DNA from: Xanthobacter autotrophicus Py2
Lineage (GTDB): Bacteria; Pseudomonadota; Alphaproteobacteria; Rhizobiales; Xanthobacteraceae
Length of the DNA stretch: 64,000 nucleotides
Direction: 5' to 3'
Assembly (NCBI GenBank): GCA_000017645.1
Contig: CP000781.1
Location: forward strand, 3,149,501-3,213,500
The notes under the pieces are model-generated. The model was not told the origin of the DNA, did not search any database, and was given only the letters and a program-made list of their open reading frames with translations. Both the position numbers and the translations under genes were made by a program. This document shows positions 46,505 through 55,733 of the stretch, piece after piece (the stretch's first letter is position 1; every line of letters begins with the position of its first letter).

Positions 46505-47046
46505 CCCGCTTCGGCTACGTCATGACGACGTACTTCACCGTGATCTTGATCGGTGGCCTGTCCTTCATCCACATCACGCCCAGGCTGATCTGGAACGCGT
46601 CCGCCAGCACGCCGGTCGGCCTCTATTCAATCGATCGGTCGCCGCAGCTCGAAGTGACCGACCTGGTCGCCGTAAACGCACCCGAGCCGCTCGCATCGTT
46701 CCTCGCTGAGCGCGGCTATCTGCCTCGCGGCGTCCCGCTCCTGAAACGCGTTGCGGGTCTATCGGGGCAACAAGTCTGCCGCACCGGCGCACACGTCACC
46801 GTAGACGGCATCCCGGTCGGCGACGCGCTGCCGCGCGACCGTCTCGGCCGCCATCTCCCCGTTTGGCAGGGCTGCCGCCGCATCGCCGCCGACGAGATCT
46901 TCCTCATGAACTGGTCCGTGGAGGACAGCCTGGACGGTCGCTACTTCGGTCCAGTTTCCCGCGGCTCGGTCATCGGACGAGCAACCCCTCTCTACACCGA
47001 CGAAGACGGCAACGGCCGCTTCGAATGGCGCGCCGCGACGCGGTGA
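46501..47046 (+). CDS. traF: Conjugative transfer signal peptidase TraF (S26 family)
   Basis: 181 residues. N-terminal membrane helix (TVILIGGLSFIHITPRLIW), catalytic Ser in ASTPVGLYSI and general-base Lys in LLKRVAGL, then VPVGDALPRD and a C-terminal GxxYFGPV. TraF peptidases process the TrbC pilin into its cyclic mature form in RP4, and trbC is present downstream. Confidence 0.93.
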   Translation: MTRFGYVMTTYFTVILIGGLSFIHITPRLIWNASASTPVGLYSIDRSPQLEVTDLVAVNAPEPLASFLAERGYLPRGVPLLKRVAGLSGQQVCRTGAHVTVDGIPVGDALPRDRLGRHLPVWQGCRRIAADEIFLMNWSVEDSLDGRYFGPVSRGSVIGRATPLYTDEDGNGRFEWRAATR

Positions 47047-47090
47047 AGACGCGCCCATTCCCATTTCACCGCACCACACAGGAGGCTTCC

Positions 47091-47426
47091 ATGCCGCAGA
47101 TCGGAGAGTTCACGCGCACCAAGACCGGCTATGCCGGCCGCATCCGAACGGTCGCTCTCGACATCGAGATGGTGCTCGTCCCCGCCGAGCATTCCGACAC
47201 CGAGAACGCGCCGGACTATCGCATTCACCTTCGCGACGACGGCGGTCCGGAGATCGGCGCCGGATGGAGGCGAACCGGCGAGAAGGCCGGCGACTACGTT
47301 TCCTTGCAGATCGACGACCCGTCACTCCGCCAACCGATCCGCGCCAACCTGTTCCAGTCCGGCGACGACAAGTCCGCCTGGGGCCTGCACTGGAACCGTC
47401 CGCCGAAGCGCAATGAGCGGGACTGA
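47091..47426 (+). CDS. DUF736 protein, copy 2
   Basis: 111 residues, full DUF736 domain (MPQIGEFTRTKTGYAGRI, NAPDYRIHLRDDGGPEIGAGW, DYVSLQIDDPSLRQPIRANLF, WGLHWNRPPKR). Diverged from copy 1 at 42119. Shine-Dalgarno AGGAGG with 6-base spacing. It lacks leader element A. Overlaps the next gene's start. Confidence 0.9.
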   Translation: MPQIGEFTRTKTGYAGRIRTVALDIEMVLVPAEHSDTENAPDYRIHLRDDGGPEIGAGWRRTGEKAGDYVSLQIDDPSLRQPIRANLFQSGDDKSAWGLHWNRPPKRNERD

Positions 47427-48207
47427 CGGCATGCCGACGCGCCGCCCATCGCGCAGGCAACCGGTGGAGACCGGGCGGACACGCGCCGCCCGGCATCTCT
47501 CCGTCCTTCTCCTTTCCGGCCTGCTGATCGTCAGCGGATCACCGGCCACCGCGCTGGCGCAGAACGCGACGACCTCGCGCGCAAGCCCAGCCGATCCGTT
47601 CGCCGTCTTCATCGCCGAGGCTTCGCAACGCTTCGGCATTCCGGAGCGCTGGATTCGCGCCGTCATGCGTGCCGAAAGCGCGGGCGACGTGCGCGCGATC
47701 TCATCCGCGGGCGCAATGGGTCTGATGCAGATCATGCCCCATACATGGACGGAGCTTCGCACACGCCACCGACTGGGGCGCGATCCTTACAGTCCGCGCG
47801 ACAACATCCTCGCGGGCGCGGCCTACCTGCGCGAGATGTATGATCGCTATGGTTCGCCAGGCTTCCTGGCCGCCTACAATGCGGGGCCGGGACGCTACGA
47901 GGAGTATCTCGCCGGTCGCCCGCTCCCGGCCGAGACCCGCGCCTACGTCGCCGCGCTGGTCCCTTTATTCGGCGGCGGTGATCTCCCCAGTCCAGTCGCC
48001 GTCGCCGTCGCCGATCCGCCACAGGCTTGGACCCGCGCCCCGCTGTTCGTCGCGCGTATCGAGCGCATCTCGGCTGCCGATCCAGCGCAAACCCCGCACC
48101 ATCCGGACGACGCTCCTGCGACACCTCCCGTGCGCGAGGTTTCCGCGATCATGCCGCAGTCCTCCGGCCTGTTCGTCGCGCGGCCTGATGGTCGAGGGCC
48201 GCAATGA
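47413..48207 (+). CDS. Lytic transglycosylase (conjugation-associated)
   Basis: 264 residues (258 from the ATG at 47431). Signal-anchor near 30-48 (HLSVLLLSGLLIVSGSPATALAQ), then an SLT domain with catalytic Glu in VMRAESAGDVRAISSAGAMGLMQIMP and the AGAAYLREMYDRYGSPGFLAAYNAGPGRYEEYLAG repeat region. VirB1/TrbN-like enzymes open the peptidoglycan for the type IV secretion channel. The C-terminal 80 residues are Pro/Ala-rich. A short hairpin lies at the stop codon and an IS110-type insertion follows. Confidence 0.92.
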   Translation: MSGTDGMPTRRPSRRQPVETGRTRAARHLSVLLLSGLLIVSGSPATALAQNATTSRASPADPFAVFIAEASQRFGIPERWIRAVMRAESAGDVRAISSAGAMGLMQIMPHTWTELRTRHRLGRDPYSPRDNILAGAAYLREMYDRYGSPGFLAAYNAGPGRYEEYLAGRPLPAETRAYVAALVPLFGGGDLPSPVAVAVADPPQAWTRAPLFVARIERISAADPAQTPHHPDDAPATPPVREVSAIMPQSSGLFVARPDGRGPQ

Positions 48208-48231
48208 CCGCGCTCACTCGAGATCGCGGTC
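48206..48231. terminator. Hairpin at the end of the lytic transglycosylase gene
   Basis: GACCGCG-N12-CGCGGTC overlaps the stop codon. It could be a terminator, or it could belong to the end of the IS110-type element, since no T-run follows. Confidence 0.4.
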
Positions 48232-48397
48232 TGGCGTACTCCGGCGCATCATGGCGTGCGTGGAAGGGGGAGCGAGGCAACACGACCGCACGATTGCCGC
48301 CCGTAATCGGCAGGACGGTTCCCCGCCGAAGAGCGCGCCACCAACAGCTTCGCCGCCCGGTAAAATCTCCCGCGTTACGCAACGCAGGAGGCGGGTG

Positions 48398-49486
48398 ATG
48401 GACTTCTTTTGCGGGCTGGACGTGGCCATCGAGGAGACGGCGGTGTGCGTCGTCGATGATCGCGGTGAAGTACATCTGACGGTGAAGGTGGCGACCGAGC
48501 CGGAGGCGTTGCTGGCGGTGCTGAAGCCCTTCGTTGGGCGATTGAAGCGTGTCGGCCACGAGGCCGGCTCGCTGTCGCCCTGGCTCCATCCCGAGCTCAA
48601 GAAGCTCGGCCTGCCGGCGATCTGCCTGGAGACGCAGCATGTGCGGGCCGCGATGTCGGCCCAGCGCAACAAGACCGACGCAGCGGACGCCCTCGGGATC
48701 GCCCACATCATGCGCACAGGCTGGTTCCGCCAGGCGCACGTGAAGACGGAAAGCTGCTACCGGATGCGCCTGCTGCTGACGCATCGACGCAACCTGAAGC
48801 GCAAGTTCCTCGATCTCGAGAACGCCATCCGCCACTCGCTGAAGAGCTTCGGGATCAAGCTCGGTGGCACCTCGCGCGGCAAGTTCGACCAGGCGGTGCG
48901 GGAGGCGGTGGCCGACGATCCGCTGTCCTGCGAGCTCATGGACGCCATGCTGTCGGCGCGCGCCGCGCTGTGGAAGGAGTATTGCCGGCTGCACGATCTC
49001 GTCGTGAAGCTGGTGGCGCAAAGCGAGCTGTGCCGGCGCTTCATGGCGATCCCAGGCGTCGGGCCGGTGACGGCGCTCAGCTTCATGACGGCGATCGACG
49101 ACCCGTCCCGCTTCCGCCGCTCGCGCGACGTTGCCGCCTATTTCGGGCTGACGTCCAGGCGATGGCAGTCGGGCACATCGATCGACGTGCAGGGGCGTAT
49201 CTCAAAGGCTGGGGACTCTGATGTGCGCCGCGCGCTCTACGAGGCGGCATCGGGACTGCTGACCCGCTTCAAGGGCAAGGACAAGGTGAAGGCCTGGGGC
49301 CAGGAGATCGCCAAGCGCTCCTGCCATCGCAAGGCGTGCGTCGCCGTGGCCCGCAAACTGGCCGTCATCATGCACGCCATGTGGAGCGACGGCACCTTCT
49401 ATCTCGGCGATCCGGCAGCGAGCACTGCCGACGCCGCGCAGCGGGCGCACACCAAGGATCGCAAGCTCCTGGGAGCCCACCGATGA
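48398..49486 (+). CDS. IS110-family transposase
   Basis: 362 residues. N-terminal RuvC-like DEDD domain (FFCGLDVAIEETAVCVVDD, HEAGSLSPWL, KTDAADALGIAHI). Coiled middle part (about 105-200). C-terminal Transposase_20 domain with MAIPGVGPVTALSFMTAI, AAYFGLTSRRWQSG and the serine-containing GRISKAGDSDVRRALYEAA. IS110 recombinases work with a structured bridge RNA made from the element's non-coding end. Shine-Dalgarno AGGAGG 8 bases before the ATG at 48398; the frame continues upstream into the neighbouring gene only by chance. Confidence 0.95.
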   Translation: MDFFCGLDVAIEETAVCVVDDRGEVHLTVKVATEPEALLAVLKPFVGRLKRVGHEAGSLSPWLHPELKKLGLPAICLETQHVRAAMSAQRNKTDAADALGIAHIMRTGWFRQAHVKTESCYRMRLLLTHRRNLKRKFLDLENAIRHSLKSFGIKLGGTSRGKFDQAVREAVADDPLSCELMDAMLSARAALWKEYCRLHDLVVKLVAQSELCRRFMAIPGVGPVTALSFMTAIDDPSRFRRSRDVAAYFGLTSRRWQSGTSIDVQGRISKAGDSDVRRALYEAASGLLTRFKGKDKVKAWGQEIAKRSCHRKACVAVARKLAVIMHAMWSDGTFYLGDPAASTADAAQRAHTKDRKLLGAHR

Positions 49487-49550
49487 GCAACTTGCTGACA
49501 CGAGACATGCAGCGCGCCCGCAACTGACGGACGCCATTCTGAACATGGAG

Positions 49551-49567
49551 ATCCGCCCTCGGCGGAT
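49551..49567. terminator. Short hairpin downstream of the IS110 transposase
   Basis: ATCCGCC-CTC-GGCGGAT, a perfect 7-bp stem, 64 bases after the transposase stop. A candidate terminator or part of the element's right end. Confidence 0.4.
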
Positions 49568-49895
49568 GAGGACCGATGCAGACCAGGACCGACGGAACGC
49601 ACGTTATCTTGCCTGCGGCTGTGCCGATCGGAAGACGGCCGGACCGCGCTCGATTGCCTGTGACGATGCTCCGTCAATCCGATGGAAAAGTGCGCCGCGA
49701 CGGTTCGAGCGCTGCCGACGTGCAGCCGGAACACCCCGTCGCAGAGCGCGGAGGAGTGCAAGGCGCATCGGAACTCGAAGCCCGCGAGCGGAGGCGTGCC
49801 GTGGCGAACAGCATAGTATATTCTCGCATCGGGAAGGATGAACGACGATGTCCGCAAGAGCAGTGGAAATACGACCGATTAGGAGGGCAGGATAA
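49568..49895. other. Gene-free stretch between IS110 and the candidate oriT
   Basis: About 330 bases without a supported gene. A frame from 49576 stays open to 50046, but its translation has no domain and crosses the repeats at 49899-50041, so I do not call it a gene. Confidence 0.5.
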
Positions 49896-50041
49896 AGGGG
49901 CGCGATGTGCGCCTCGGTTCGGTTGTGCTTTTTCAAGGGCTTATGCAGCAAATTCGCGAGGTGCGCCTGTCTGGCGCAGTCTGCGGCTTCAGCGATTTCA
50001 TAAGCAAATCAGCGCCATCGCGCGATGTGCAGGCGCGCGAC
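49896..50041. other. Candidate origin of transfer (oriT) upstream of the relaxase gene
   Basis: Immediately upstream of the relaxase gene lie two small inverted repeats, GGCGC-N5-GCGCC (49899-49913) and TGCGCC-N5-GGCGCA (49962-49978), within three related blocks (CGCGATGTGCGCCT, CGCGAGGTGCGCCT, CGCGATGTGCAGG at 50021). Relaxase targets are usually short hairpins next to the relaxase gene. The nick site cannot be read from sequence. Confidence 0.45.
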
Positions 50042-50042
50042 C

Positions 50043-51788
50043 ATGACCGACGAGAACGATTTCCGAATCCGGCCAGGCCGCATCCGCTCGACGCGCGTGC
50101 AGCGCGCCAGACCCTTCATCGCCCAGGCGCTCGCCGCCGCCCAGCGGGCCGGCGGATCGGTTTCCCGCAAGGGGACGATCGGGCCGGGCCACCGCTCCCG
50201 GTTCGGCCGCGGTCAGCGCGCATCAGTGCAGGCCAACCGGCTCATCACCTCCCGCTCGCGCGGCGCCGTCGTCAAGGCGCGCGTCGTCCGTCACGCCGGA
50301 CGCGGCGCGCCGCTCGCCACCCATCTCAACTATCTGCGCCGCGAGGGCGTCACCCGGGACGGAGAGAAGGCGAGGCTGTTCGGCCCTGGTACGGACCATG
50401 CCGATCCGAAGGCGTTCGCGCAGCGATGCGAGGACGACCGGCATCATTTCCGGTTCATCGTCTCGCCGGACGACGCCGTGGAGATGTCGGACCTCAAGAC
50501 CTTCGCCCGCGATTTGGTCGGCCAGATGGAGAAGGACCTCGGCACCAAGCTCGAATGGGTCGCCGTCGATCACTGGAACACCGAGCATCCGCACGTCCAC
50601 CTGATTGTGCGTGGCGTGCGCGAGGACGGCGAGAACCTCGTCATCTCCCGCGACTATATCAAGGAAGGCATGCGCGATCGGGCGCGGGATCTGATCACGC
50701 GGGAGTTGGGTCCGCGCACGGATCACGAAATCCGTCGCACCCTGGAACGTCAGATCGACGCCGAACGCTGGACCAACCTCGATCGCCAGCTCACGCGCGA
50801 TGGCTGTCGCACCGGCGTCATCGACCTTGCGCCGCATCCCAACCGGCAGCCCGACGAATTCCACGCCCTCAAGGTCGGACGCCTGCGCAAGCTCGAATCG
50901 CTTGGGCTTGCCGACCAGGTTGGCCCCGGCCAGTGGATTGTGTCCGAGAATGCCGAGACGACTCTGCGCGAGCTGGGCGAACGCGGCGACATCATCAAGC
51001 GAATCCATCGCGGCCTTTCGGAACGCGGCATCGAGCGCGGCACGGCCAGCTACGTGCTGGCAGGCGAAAGCCTGGACGATTCTGTCGTCGGCCGTCTGGT
51101 GGCTCGCGGCCTCGACGACGAGCTGAAGGGCACCGCCTATGCCGTGGTCGACGGCGCGGACGGACGGACCCATCATATCAAGCTGCCCGATCTCGACGCC
51201 GCCGGGGACGGCGCGCCGGGCTCGATCGTCGAGCTGCGCAAGTTCGACGATGCCCAGGGCCGGCGCCGCGTCGCCCTGGCGGTCCGCTCGGACCTCTCGA
51301 TCGAACGGCAGATCACCGCAGCCGGCGCCACCTGGCTTGACCGGCAAGCTATCGCCCGTGAACCGATCGCACTCGGCGGCGGCGTCGGCGGCTTTGGCGC
51401 AGAGGTGCGCGAGGCGCTGGACCGGCGCGCCGAGCACCTGATCGCGCAAGGTCTGGCGGAGCGTCAGAGCCGTGGCGTCAGCTTCAGCCGCGACCTGATC
51501 GAGACGCTGCGCCGGCGCGAGCTGGACGCGCTCGCCGATAAGCTGTCGGCGGAAAGCGGGCGGCCGCTGACGCGTGCTTCGACGGGTGAGTATGTCGCCG
51601 GCACCTACAGGCAGCGCTTCGCGCTCGCCTCCGGCCGCTTCGCGATGATCGATGACGGCCTCGGCTTCCAGCTCGTTCCCTGGTCTCCATCACTCGAAAA
51701 GCAGCTCGGCCGTCATGTCTCCGGTCTCGCGCGAAGCGATGGCGGCATCGACTGGAGCTTCGGCCGCAAGCGGGGGCTCGGCCTGTGA
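50043..51788 (+). CDS. Conjugative relaxase, DUF3363 type (RlxS-like)
   Basis: 581 residues from the ATG at 50043 (alternative ATG at 50025). Mobilisation nuclease that nicks oriT and leads the strand into the recipient. After a basic N-terminus come THLNYLRREGV and the HUH motif region VAVDHWNTEHPHVHLIVRGV (about 172-191), then a long C-terminal DUF3363 region to the end. It carries the candidate oriT in front and traG behind (31-base gap). Confidence 0.93.
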   Translation: MTDENDFRIRPGRIRSTRVQRARPFIAQALAAAQRAGGSVSRKGTIGPGHRSRFGRGQRASVQANRLITSRSRGAVVKARVVRHAGRGAPLATHLNYLRREGVTRDGEKARLFGPGTDHADPKAFAQRCEDDRHHFRFIVSPDDAVEMSDLKTFARDLVGQMEKDLGTKLEWVAVDHWNTEHPHVHLIVRGVREDGENLVISRDYIKEGMRDRARDLITRELGPRTDHEIRRTLERQIDAERWTNLDRQLTRDGCRTGVIDLAPHPNRQPDEFHALKVGRLRKLESLGLADQVGPGQWIVSENAETTLRELGERGDIIKRIHRGLSERGIERGTASYVLAGESLDDSVVGRLVARGLDDELKGTAYAVVDGADGRTHHIKLPDLDAAGDGAPGSIVELRKFDDAQGRRRVALAVRSDLSIERQITAAGATWLDRQAIAREPIALGGGVGGFGAEVREALDRRAEHLIAQGLAERQSRGVSFSRDLIETLRRRELDALADKLSAESGRPLTRASTGEYVAGTYRQRFALASGRFAMIDDGLGFQLVPWSPSLEKQLGRHVSGLARSDGGIDWSFGRKRGLGL

Positions 51789-51819
51789 TCACCGCTCCTC
51801 ATCAAGAAAGGACACCGCC

Positions 51820-53808
51820 ATGTCGGCCACGAAGATTCTCTGGGGACAGATTCTCGCCGTCTTCGTGATCGTGCTGACCACGACCTGGACCGCGACCCAG
51901 TGGACGGCATGGCAGCTAGGCTTCCAGCCGCAACTCGGCCGGCCATGGTTCGAGGCATTTGGCTGGCCAGTCTACCATCCGCCGGCCTTCTTCTGGTGGT
52001 GGTACTTCTACGACGCCTATGCGCCTTCGGTTTTCGTCGAGGGCGCCTACATCGCCGCATCCGGCGGCTTCATTGCCATCGCGGTCGCCATCGGCATGTC
52101 AGTGTGGCGAGCCCGCGAGGCCAAAAATGTCGAAACCTATGGTTCGGCGCGCTGGGCGCGAGCCGACGAGGTGCGCGCCGCCGGCCTGCTTGGGCCCGAT
52201 GGCGTGGTGCTCGGCAGGTTCGATCGCGCCTATCTTCGCCATGACGGGCCAGAGCATGTGCTGTGCTTCGCGCCGACCCGCTCCGGCAAGGGCGTCGGCC
52301 TGGTCGTGCCCTCGCTGCTGACCTGGCCGGGCTCCGCCATCGTTCACGACATCAAGGGCGAGAACTGGCAGCTCACTTCCGGCTTCCGCGCCCAACATGG
52401 CCGCGTGCTGCTGTTCGATCCCACGAATGCGAAGTCGTCCGCTTACAACCCGCTGCTCGAAGTCCGCCGCGGCGAATGGGAGGTCCGCGACGTCCAGAAC
52501 ATCGCCGACATCCTGGTCGATCCCGAAGGGAGTTTGGAACGCCGCAATCATTGGGAGAAGACGTCCCACGCACTCCTCGTCGGCGCTATCCTGCACGTTC
52601 TCTACGCTGAGACCGACAAGACACTCGCAGGCGTCGCCGCCTTCCTCTCCGACCCCAAGCGGCCGATCGAGTCGACGCTCGCCGCCATGATGAAGACGGC
52701 GCATCTCGGCGAAGCTGGACCGCACCCGGTCATCGCATCGGCCGCGCGCGAGCTGCTGAATAAGTCCGACAATGAGCGGTCGGGCGTCTTGTCGACCGCG
52801 ATGTCGTTTCTCGGACTCTATCGCGATCCCGTGGTGGCGGATGTTACGCGCCGTTGCGACTGGCGCATCACAGACATTGTTGGCGGAGCGCGACCGTCGA
52901 CGCTCTACCTCGTCGTGCCGCCATCTGACATCGCGCGCACCAAGCCGCTGATCCGGCTTATCCTCAATCAGATCGGACGCCGACTGACGGAGGATCTCAA
53001 CGCCAAAGGCAGGCGGCACCGGCTGCTGCTCATGCTCGACGAGTTTCCCGCACTCGGGCGCCTCGACTTCTTCGAGAGCGCCTTGGCGTTCATGGCGGGC
53101 TATGGGCTGAAGAGCTTCCTGATCGCCCAGTCGCTCAATCAGATTGAGAAAGCGTATGGTCCGAACAACTCGATCCTCGACAACTGCCATGTGCGCGTGA
53201 GCTTCGCGACCAATGACGAGCGCACGGCCAAACGCGTCTCCGACGCCCTCGGCACCGCGACCGAGATGCGGGCAATGCGAAACTACGCGGGGCACAGGCT
53301 GAGCCCATGGCTCGGCCATCTGATGGTTTCGCGATCGGAGACGGCGCGCCCACTGCTGACGCCGGGTGAGGTGATGCAGCTCCCGCCCGCCGACGAGATC
53401 GTGATGGTGGCCGGTACGCCGCCGATACGCGCGAAGAAAGCCCGCTATTTCGAGGATCGCCGGTTTCAGGAACGCGTCCTGCCACCACCCGCGCTCGCGA
53501 GGCCAGCCGCGGGAAAGCCGGACGATTGGAGCGCCCTGCCATTGCCGTCGCGGCCGCAACCCGATGCAGCCGCGCAGCAGGACGGCACCGGCGATGACGA
53601 CTCGACCGGCTCCGAACGGCGTCAGCAACCGGAGCTGACCGCGGTAAAGCCTGTCGAGAGGAAGGCGCCGATCGACAACGAGTTCGAGCTCGATGGTCCC
53701 GACGACGCCGATGACGACGACGCCGCGCGCGCAGGCCGGCTGAATCAGGTGATGCAGGGCGTCGCGCGGCAGGTCTCGCTCGATCCCAGTGACGGGATGG
53801 ACCTCTGA
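51820..53808 (+). CDS. traG: TraG/VirD4-family coupling protein
   Basis: 662 residues. Hexameric ATPase that links relaxosome to the type IV secretion channel. Two N-terminal membrane helices (about 8-28 and 70-92), Walker A in FAPTRSGKGVGLVV (about 150) and Walker B in LLLMLDEFPALGRLDF (about 405). The C-terminal tail (from about 570) is acidic and Pro-rich. The start is ATG 51820 with GAAAGGA upstream. RHH gene follows 2 bases later. Confidence 0.95.
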   Translation: MSATKILWGQILAVFVIVLTTTWTATQWTAWQLGFQPQLGRPWFEAFGWPVYHPPAFFWWWYFYDAYAPSVFVEGAYIAASGGFIAIAVAIGMSVWRAREAKNVETYGSARWARADEVRAAGLLGPDGVVLGRFDRAYLRHDGPEHVLCFAPTRSGKGVGLVVPSLLTWPGSAIVHDIKGENWQLTSGFRAQHGRVLLFDPTNAKSSAYNPLLEVRRGEWEVRDVQNIADILVDPEGSLERRNHWEKTSHALLVGAILHVLYAETDKTLAGVAAFLSDPKRPIESTLAAMMKTAHLGEAGPHPVIASAARELLNKSDNERSGVLSTAMSFLGLYRDPVVADVTRRCDWRITDIVGGARPSTLYLVVPPSDIARTKPLIRLILNQIGRRLTEDLNAKGRRHRLLLMLDEFPALGRLDFFESALAFMAGYGLKSFLIAQSLNQIEKAYGPNNSILDNCHVRVSFATNDERTAKRVSDALGTATEMRAMRNYAGHRLSPWLGHLMVSRSETARPLLTPGEVMQLPPADEIVMVAGTPPIRAKKARYFEDRRFQERVLPPPALARPAAGKPDDWSALPLPSRPQPDAAAQQDGTGDDDSTGSERRQQPELTAVKPVERKAPIDNEFELDGPDDADDDDAARAGRLNQVMQGVARQVSLDPSDGMDL

Positions 53809-53810
53809 GC

Positions 53811-54251
53811 GTGGTGAACATGAAGATTCCGAAGAAGCAGCGCCTCTCGGTCTATCTCGATCCGGATATCACGAAAGCGCTCGCCGCTTATGCCGCGCGT
53901 CGCGATCAATCGCGATCCCTGGTCGCGGAAGCGGCCATCGCATCCTTCCTATCGCCCGACGCCGCCGAGCGCCAAGAGGCCGCGACCACCAAGCGATTGG
54001 ACCAGCTCGACCGGCGCATGACGCGCATGGAACGCGACCTTGGCATTTCCGTGGAAATGCTCGCAGTGTTCGTCCGCTTCTGGCTCACCACCAACCCGCC
54101 ACTTCCGGAGCCAGCCCAGGCGGCCGCACGCGCACAGGCCGGCGAGCGGTACGACGCCTTCGTCGCCGCACTCGGGCGGCGACTCGCGAAGGGACCGAAA
54201 GTGCGTGAGGAGATTTCGGACGACGTAGTAGGTGTCCCGGGCGCGGAATAA
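53811..54251 (+). CDS. CopG/RHH-family conjugation regulator
   Basis: 146 residues from GTG 53811 (GTG 53814 or ATG 53820 also possible). N-terminal ribbon-helix-helix (KKQRLSVYLDPDITKALAAYAARRDQS) then a coiled stretch (TTKRLDQLDRRMTRMERDLG). This gene regularly lies between traG and trbB in rhizobial ICEs and may control the trb operon. There is a 169-base gap before trbB in which I see no gene. Confidence 0.86.
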   Translation: MVNMKIPKKQRLSVYLDPDITKALAAYAARRDQSRSLVAEAAIASFLSPDAAERQEAATTKRLDQLDRRMTRMERDLGISVEMLAVFVRFWLTTNPPLPEPAQAAARAQAGERYDAFVAALGRRLAKGPKVREEISDDVVGVPGAE

Positions 54252-54420
54252 TCATCGCGCCGGGCATCGCAAGAGTTTGTCAGTTCCGCCGTCGCCCTCT
54301 CTTTGTACGCCAGAGCACTACGACCCCGTTCTGCTTGTTGTCATGCCCTGATTTCTGCCTCTTCTACTCATCCCCGATCCAGGGCCGCTTGTTTGCGGTC
54401 CCGCGCAGAACGGGGACGAC

Positions 54421-55404
54421 ATGGCGGTTTCTCACCAGCAATCAGAGGCGATCCTTCGAGGCGCGCGCATGTTGCGCACGGCCCTCGGCCCCGCCATCGC
54501 CGGATTCCTGGAAGACCCGTCGATCGTCGAGGTGATGCTCAATCCCGATGGGCGGCTCTGGATCGACCGGCTGTCCGAGGGACTCTCCGATACCGGAGCG
54601 CGCCTGTCGCCCGCGGACGGCGAGCGCATCGTCCGCCTGGTCGCGCATCATGTCGGCGCCGAGGTTCATTCCGGTTCACCGCGCGTTTCGGCCGAGTTGC
54701 CCGAGACGGGGGAGCGCTTCGAAGGCCTTCTGCCGCCCGTCGTCGCCGCGCCGGCATTCGCGATCCGCAAACCTGCCGTCGCCGTCTTCACGCTCGCTGA
54801 CTATGTCGCCGCCGAGATCATGTCCGCCGAACAGGCGGAGGTGCTCCGCCGCGCCGTCGCGGACCGCCGCAACATCCTCGTCGCCGGCGGCACCTCGACC
54901 GGCAAGACCACGCTCACCAACGCCTTGCTCGCCGAGGTATCGAAGACCTTCGACCGCGTGGTTCTGATCGAGGACACGCGCGAGCTGCAATGCGCCGCGC
55001 CCAACCTCGTAGCCATGCGCACCAAGGATGGCGTCGCATCGCTGTCCGATCTCGTCCGCTCCTCGCTTCGCTTGCGCCCTGATCGCATTCCGATCGGAGA
55101 GGTGCGCGGCGCCGAGGCGCTGGATTTGCTCAAGGCCTGGGGGACGGGCCACCCGGGCGGCATCGGCACGATCCACGCCGGCACCGCGCTCGGCGCGCTG
55201 CGCCGCCTTGAGCAACTCATTCAGGAAGCCGTCGTCACCGTCCCGCGCGCGCTGATCGCCGAGACCATCGATCTCGTCGCGGTGCTCAGCGGTCGCGGCT
55301 CGACCCGTCGCCTCGCCGAACTCGCCCGCGTCGAAGGCCTACAGCCGGACGGCGACTACCGCGTCATCCCCGCAACCCAGCCCGCCCCAGGAGAACCCGA
55401 ATGA
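54421..55404 (+). CDS. trbB: Conjugal transfer ATPase TrbB (VirB11-like)
   Basis: 327 residues. Cytoplasmic hexameric ATPase of the type IV secretion system. Walker [18 protein letters not shown] (about 156), Asp box [10 protein letters not shown], and the His box [12 protein letters not shown]. First gene of a tightly packed run trbB-C-D-E-J-K-L-F-G-I, overlapping trbC by 4 bases. Confidence 0.97.
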   Translation: MAVSHQQSEAILRGARMLRTALGPAIAGFLEDPSIVEVMLNPDGRLWIDRLSEGLSDTGARLSPADGERIVRLVAHHVGAEVHSGSPRVSAELPETGERFEGLLPPVVAAPAFAIRKPAVAVFTLADYVAAEIMSAEQAEVLRRAVADRRNILVAGGTSTGKTTLTNALLAEVSKTFDRVVLIEDTRELQCAAPNLVAMRTKDGVASLSDLVRSSLRLRPDRIPIGEVRGAEALDLLKAWGTGHPGGIGTIHAGTALGALRRLEQLIQEAVVTVPRALIAETIDLVAVLSGRGSTRRLAELARVEGLQPDGDYRVIPATQPAPGEPE

Positions 55405-55733
55405 TCCGCCATGCCCTGCGCGCTCGCCGTCATATCGCGACGGCCGCGTCCGTCGCCGTCTTCAGCATGATGCTTGCGCCAGCAGCCCATGCTTCCGGCT
55501 CTTCGATGCCGTGGGAAGCGCCGCTGCAATCGATCCTCGAATCCATCGAGGGGCCTGTGGCCAAGATCATCGCTGTGATGATCATCATCATCACAGGGCT
55601 AACGCTAGCCTTCGGCGATACGTCAGGCGGCGCGCGGAAGCTGATCCAGATCGTCTTCGGCCTGTCGATCGCCTTCGCCGCGTCGAGCTTCTTCCTGTCC
55701 TTCTTCTCCTTCGGCGGCGGAGCGCTCGTCTGA
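55401..55733 (+). CDS. trbC: Conjugal transfer pilin TrbC (VirB2-like)
   Basis: 110 residues: long signal sequence to about residue 33 (LAPAAHA-S), then two hydrophobic helices (VAKIIAVMIIIITGLTLAFG and IVFGLSIAFAASSFFLSFF). In RP4 the protein is cleaved and made cyclic by TraF, which is also present (46501). Overlaps trbD by 1 base. Confidence 0.94.
   Translation: MIRHALRARRHIATAASVAVFSMMLAPAAHASGSSMPWEAPLQSILESIEGPVAKIIAVMIIIITGLTLAFGDTSGGARKLIQIVFGLSIAFAASSFFLSFFSFGGGALV

Larger units (their letters stand above)
48208..49567 (+). mobile_element. IS110-family insertion sequence (boundaries approximate)
   Basis: A transposase gene with about 190 bases of non-coding DNA on its left and at least 80 on its right, set between the lytic transglycosylase and relaxase genes, which are usually close neighbours. 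IS110 elements lack large terminal inverted repeats, so the ends cannot be placed from sequence alone. Confidence 0.6.

Noticed and set aside
48204..48398. A 64-residue frame starting at the end of the lytic transglycosylase gene.
   Set aside because: It ends exactly at the transposase start, has no similarity and overlaps a hairpin; more likely non-coding IS110 sequence.
49576..50046. A 156-residue open frame upstream of the relaxase gene.
   Set aside because: No domain, it overlaps the candidate oriT repeats, and codon use is not gene-like.
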